Assembly: GCA_030598525.1 (NCBI GenBank)
Contig: JAUVPT010000082.1
Location: 1 to 7,094 of the forward strand
Source: Gemmatimonadota bacterium
GTDB taxonomy: Bacteria; Gemmatimonadota; Gemmatimonadetes; Palauibacterales; Palauibacteraceae
Length of the DNA: 7,094 nt
Direction of reading: 5' to 3'
Shown here piece by piece: positions 6,085-7,094 of this stretch; within the stretch, counting starts at the first letter, position 1, and every line of letters begins with the position of its first letter. A program made the translations under genes and the position numbers. The notes below the pieces were generated by a model that saw nothing but the letters and a program-made list of their open reading frames with translations, made no database searches and had not been told where the DNA came from.

Positions 6085-6348
6085 ATGGACATAACCCGAT
6101 ACCCGGCCGTGGCATGTGCCGGAGCACTCGGCGTCTTTCTCGCCACGCCCGGGCTTGCTCAGCAGGGAAAGATCTCTGATCGGGCTGCGGTGAGAGCGCC
6201 GGGTCCGAATCTGACGCCGGTCATCGTCTACCGCGGATCATCGTCGGCGCGCGTCTACTCGAGACATCCGCACGGTGGGCCGCCCGGTCAACTGAAGAAG
6301 CTGCATGGGCGAATCCCGCCCGGTCAGGCGAAGAACAAGCTGAAGTGA
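6085..6348 (+). CDS. Small secreted basic protein with PPGQ motifs, 87 aa
   Basis: ATG at 6085 has GGAGGCG about 5 bases upstream. Residues 1-25 look like a Sec signal peptide with an Ala/Gly/Leu-rich core, cleaved after about GLA25 before QQGK (the -3 residue is Gly, slightly atypical), giving a mature protein of about 62 residues. The mature part is short, basic and poor in predicted secondary structure until the C-terminus, where GGPPGQLKKLHG and RIPPGQAKNKLK form two related proline-glycine-lysine motifs. Such PPGQ/PPGLAKK tails occur in many small exported proteins of Gram-negative bacteria, some linked to RcnB-like periplasmic proteins, with no defined biochemical role. A periplasmic or envelope location is likely. 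It ends one base before the stop of the convergent DUF5715 gene. I do not assign a function. Confidence 0.75.
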   Translation: MDITRYPAVACAGALGVFLATPGLAQQGKISDRAAVRAPGPNLTPVIVYRGSSSARVYSRHPHGGPPGQLKKLHGRIPPGQAKNKLK

Positions 6349-6349
6349 A

Positions 6350-7081
6350 CTACCGTCCAGCCGGTACCGTCAGCATCTGACCGGCGTAGATCCGGCTTCC
6401 CCTGAGCTCGTTTACCGTCCGGAGTTCCGAGATGCTCGTCCCGTGCAGCTGGGCAATCGACCACAGCGAATCGCCGCTGCGTACCCGGTATTCCTGCTCG
6501 CCGCTCCGGCCGGCGTCCGCCAGCCTTCGATCGACATAGGAAGCGTACTGGTTCGGGAACAGGGCGATGTGGTAGTGGGGCGGACTCCTCTCGTGCGTCG
6601 CCTCCAGCACTCCCGCGCCTTCCAGGCTCAGCAGCACCTTCTCGAGCCACGAGCGGCACGCCCGACTGTTGCTTCGCCGGACGTCGAGGGCCATGCCGGT
6701 CGGATGGACCGACCGCGACGAGGCGTTCCTCGGCTGACGGCTGGTGGGTCTCGTGAGGCTGGTGATCACAAGCTGCTCACCACACGCGTTCCGGTACTGC
6801 CTCCCGAGACGTGAAACGAACAGCTCGACTTCGGGCCGCGCGTACGGGTGGGAGATCCGGTTGACGTGGTAGTCGCCGTTGCTCTTCACGTGAACCAGGT
6901 ACCCCAGTTCGACGAACCGCTTCGCCTGTGCGGTGGTGCTGATGTATGTGAAGTCGTGCTGCCGGGCGACCCGGTTCTGAGCGTCGAGGGAGCTCTTTGA
7001 CCCCTTCAGGCTCTGCGCGCTCGCTGTCGTGGAGAACGCAGCCATGCAGGCGAGTGCCAGGGTTGTGACGCTTCCTCTCAT
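6350..7081 (-). CDS. Exported DUF5715/peptidase M15-like protein with C-terminal LysM domain, 243 aa
   Basis: Residues 1-22 form a Sec signal peptide ending ASA before Q23. Residues about 33-190 match the DUF5715 / M15-like fold. Candidate zinc ligands are H126 and D133 in SVHPTGMALDVR and H171 (or H169) in PPHYHIALFP, the H-x(6)-D and H-x-H layout of D-Ala-D-Ala carboxypeptidase and endolysin M15 enzymes; E160 or E164 could be the catalytic base. ITSLTRPTSRQ (106-116) is the conserved strand before the first ligand. Residues about 197-240 are one LysM module (YRVRSGDSLWSIAQLHGTSI, then VNEL, then IYAGQMLTVP), which binds peptidoglycan GlcNAc. Together they suggest a periplasmic cell-wall-modifying enzyme, though activity of DUF5715 members is not established. 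Start ATG at 7081 follows a G-run rather than a canonical ribosome site, and a short extension beyond the window cannot be excluded, but the signal peptide fits this start. Confidence 0.88.
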   Translation of the reverse strand: MRGSVTTLALACMAAFSTTASAQSLKGSKSSLDAQNRVARQHDFTYISTTAQAKRFVELGYLVHVKSNGDYHVNRISHPYARPEVELFVSRLGRQYRNACGEQLVITSLTRPTSRQPRNASSRSVHPTGMALDVRRSNSRACRSWLEKVLLSLEGAGVLEATHERSPPHYHIALFPNQYASYVDRRLADAGRSGEQEYRVRSGDSLWSIAQLHGTSISELRTVNELRGSRIYAGQMLTVPAGR

Positions 7082-7094
7082 CGCTGCCCCCCCG

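Noticed and set aside
5763..6146. Minus-strand frame of 127 codons ending in GRRFETRLPFGA
   Set aside because: No signal peptide, ribosome site or family; it overlaps the start of the small secreted gene. The ending resembles spurious frames over tRNA T-arms.
1..7094. CRISPR array, insertion sequence, att site, replication origin
   Set aside because: No regularly spaced repeats, transposase or integrase motifs, or DnaA-box clusters were seen on either strand.

Overview
The window is GC-rich bacterial DNA, and the gene content points to a Gram-negative (diderm) host. It holds the end of an OprB-type outer-membrane porin, a large surface lipoprotein with von Willebrand A and DUF11 domains, and two small exported proteins with Ala-rich signal peptides. 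A phylum such as Gemmatimonadota would fit this mix, but that is inference from style; there is no rRNA, tRNA or marker gene to settle it.

Layout. On the minus strand, from about 2260 down to 1, lies a compact three-gene operon: an HTH regulator with a DUF2442-like N-terminus (2157-1696), a classical short-chain dehydrogenase (1675-863) and an APC-type amino acid permease (852 to beyond the left edge). Gaps are 20 and 10 bases, and each gene has a visible ribosome binding site. A candidate promoter with an inverted repeat lies just upstream of the regulator. From about 2262 to 2597 the plus strand encodes the C-terminal third or so of an OprB-like carbohydrate porin. It has no 5' part and no stop where the family normally ends, so it is a gene remnant. 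A perfect 13-bp stem-loop (2677-2707) follows it and separates it from the next gene, which converges on it.

From 5473 to 2783 (minus strand) is an 896-residue lipoprotein: lipobox signal, VWA domain with a MIDAS motif, two tandem DUF11 repeats and an uncharacterised C-terminal domain. About 610 bases upstream of it hold no convincing gene. They contain several hairpins and a stretch resembling part of a cobalamin riboswitch, and they separate the lipoprotein from a divergent small secreted protein (6085-6348). That small gene ends one base from the stop of a convergent gene (7081-6350) encoding an exported DUF5715/peptidase M15-like protein with a C-terminal LysM domain.

Functionally, the left operon looks like a regulated metabolic and transport unit of unknown substrate, and the right half is cell-envelope and surface functions. 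I do not see a defence system, CRISPR array, intact mobile element or biosynthetic cluster. The most unusual items are the porin remnant abutting the regulator promoter, the architecture of the VWA lipoprotein, and the structured intergenic region at 5500-6080.
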